This document shows, in pieces, positions 6,013-6,406 of a DNA stretch of 6,406 bases. The stretch is from Anaerolineae bacterium (GTDB taxonomy: Bacteria > Chloroflexota > Anaerolineae > Aggregatilineales > UBA2796). The stretch lies in contig JADZBY010000356.1 of NCBI GenBank assembly GCA_020851855.1, positions 1-6,406 on the forward strand, in the 5' to 3' direction. Position 1 is the stretch's first letter. The number at the start of each line of letters is the position of its first letter. The notes under the pieces are model-generated. The model was not told the DNA's origin. It searched no databases and saw nothing but the letters and a program-made list of their open reading frames with translations. The position numbers were made by a program, and so were the translations under genes.

Positions 6013-6406
6013 TTATTCCTCCTTGGGAAACGTCAGGCTCCAGAGGTAGTCGACTAGAGCCCACGTTTCTTCGGGCGTGAAAAGGGTGCCGAAATTCGGC
6101 ATGTTCGTCCCCATCCCGCCGCGCCGGATTTTTGCGTACAGGACATCGCCGCGCCGAGAAAACATCGTCGCTGCGTCCAAAAATGCAGCAGGCGGTGTAG
6201 GCAGCAGCACAGAGGCGGGGCCATTGCCACTGCCTGTCTCACCATGACAAGCGGCGCAGTTCTTCGCGTAAAGTGTCGCCGCGTCCACGGACTGCTCACC
6301 AGCTGCATTGCGAGTCCACAGATAAACCACGACATCGGCAAGGTCTGCTCGCCTTACGCCGGAATTGGCCGCCTGGAGCGCTTCCAGGCCCTGCATGGGC
6401 GTCAGA
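6013..6406 (-). CDS. c-type cytochrome, C-terminal part (N-terminus outside window)
   Basis: This is an electron-transfer protein with a class I cytochrome c domain, expected outside the cytoplasmic membrane. Counting from the internal ATG at 6396, the haem-attachment motif CAACH is at residues 47-51 within TLYAKNCAACHGETGSGNGP, and M99 in GTNMPNFG is the likely sixth haem ligand. The domain ends with the helix PEETWALVDYLWSL. The frame stays open to the window edge (LTP before that ATG), no ribosome binding site is visible there, and no signal peptide is present, so the true start lies beyond 6406. The visible N-terminal stretch (TPMQGL, then RADLADVVVYLWTR) looks like the end of another cytochrome c domain, so the full protein may be dihaem. 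It forms a coupled pair with the DUF2085 gene one base downstream. Confidence 0.88.
   Translation of the reverse strand, partial: LTPMQGLEALQAANSGVRRADLADVVVYLWTRNAAGEQSVDAATLYAKNCAACHGETGSGNGPASVLLPTPPAAFLDAATMFSRRGDVLYAKIRRGGMGTNMPNFGTLFTPEETWALVDYLWSLTFPKEE

Overview
The window looks like a chromosomal piece from a moderately GC-rich bacterium. The gene types fit Chloroflexota (Anaerolineae-like): a CPx copper ATPase beside very short membrane or secreted proteins, a NarL-type two-component pair, and a DUF2085 membrane protein coupled to a small c-type cytochrome. This placement rests on recalled family resemblance, not on a search.

Layout. The left edge (1-1463, + strand) is the C-terminal part of a P1B-type copper-exporting ATPase (CopA-like), cut by the window start. 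After a short gap with a perfect hairpin come, on the same strand, a two-helix membrane protein (1532-1768), a NarL/LuxR response regulator (1782-2543) and a Cache-containing sensor histidine kinase of the HisKA_3 class (2549-4318). These last three are 13 and 5 bases apart and look like one transcription unit, possibly with an internal promoter before the regulator. A 156-base gap with a 12-bp palindrome leads to a small membrane protein with a His-rich tail (4475-4726). A second gap holds a hairpin repeat, an extended -10 promoter and a 9+9 inverted repeat placed at the predicted transcription start. These precede a tiny exported His-rich protein (4883-5098), which ends in a strong intrinsic terminator (5143-5177).

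The right part is on the minus strand. A c-type cytochrome (6013 to beyond 6406, cut by the window end) is followed after one base by a DUF2085-type polytopic membrane protein (5244-6011), whose ribosome binding site lies inside the last codons of the cytochrome gene. This two-gene unit converges on the terminator of the plus-strand block.

Working hypothesis (inference): the plus-strand block is a metal, probably copper, handling island. It would combine an efflux pump, a two-component system, a small His-tailed membrane protein and a secreted His-rich peptide that could bind metal outside the membrane. The pump assignment is strong; the metal role of the other members rests on context and composition only. 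The most unusual items are the secreted His-rich mini-protein with its inverted-repeat leader, and the NarL-type rather than OmpR-type two-component pair next to a copper pump.
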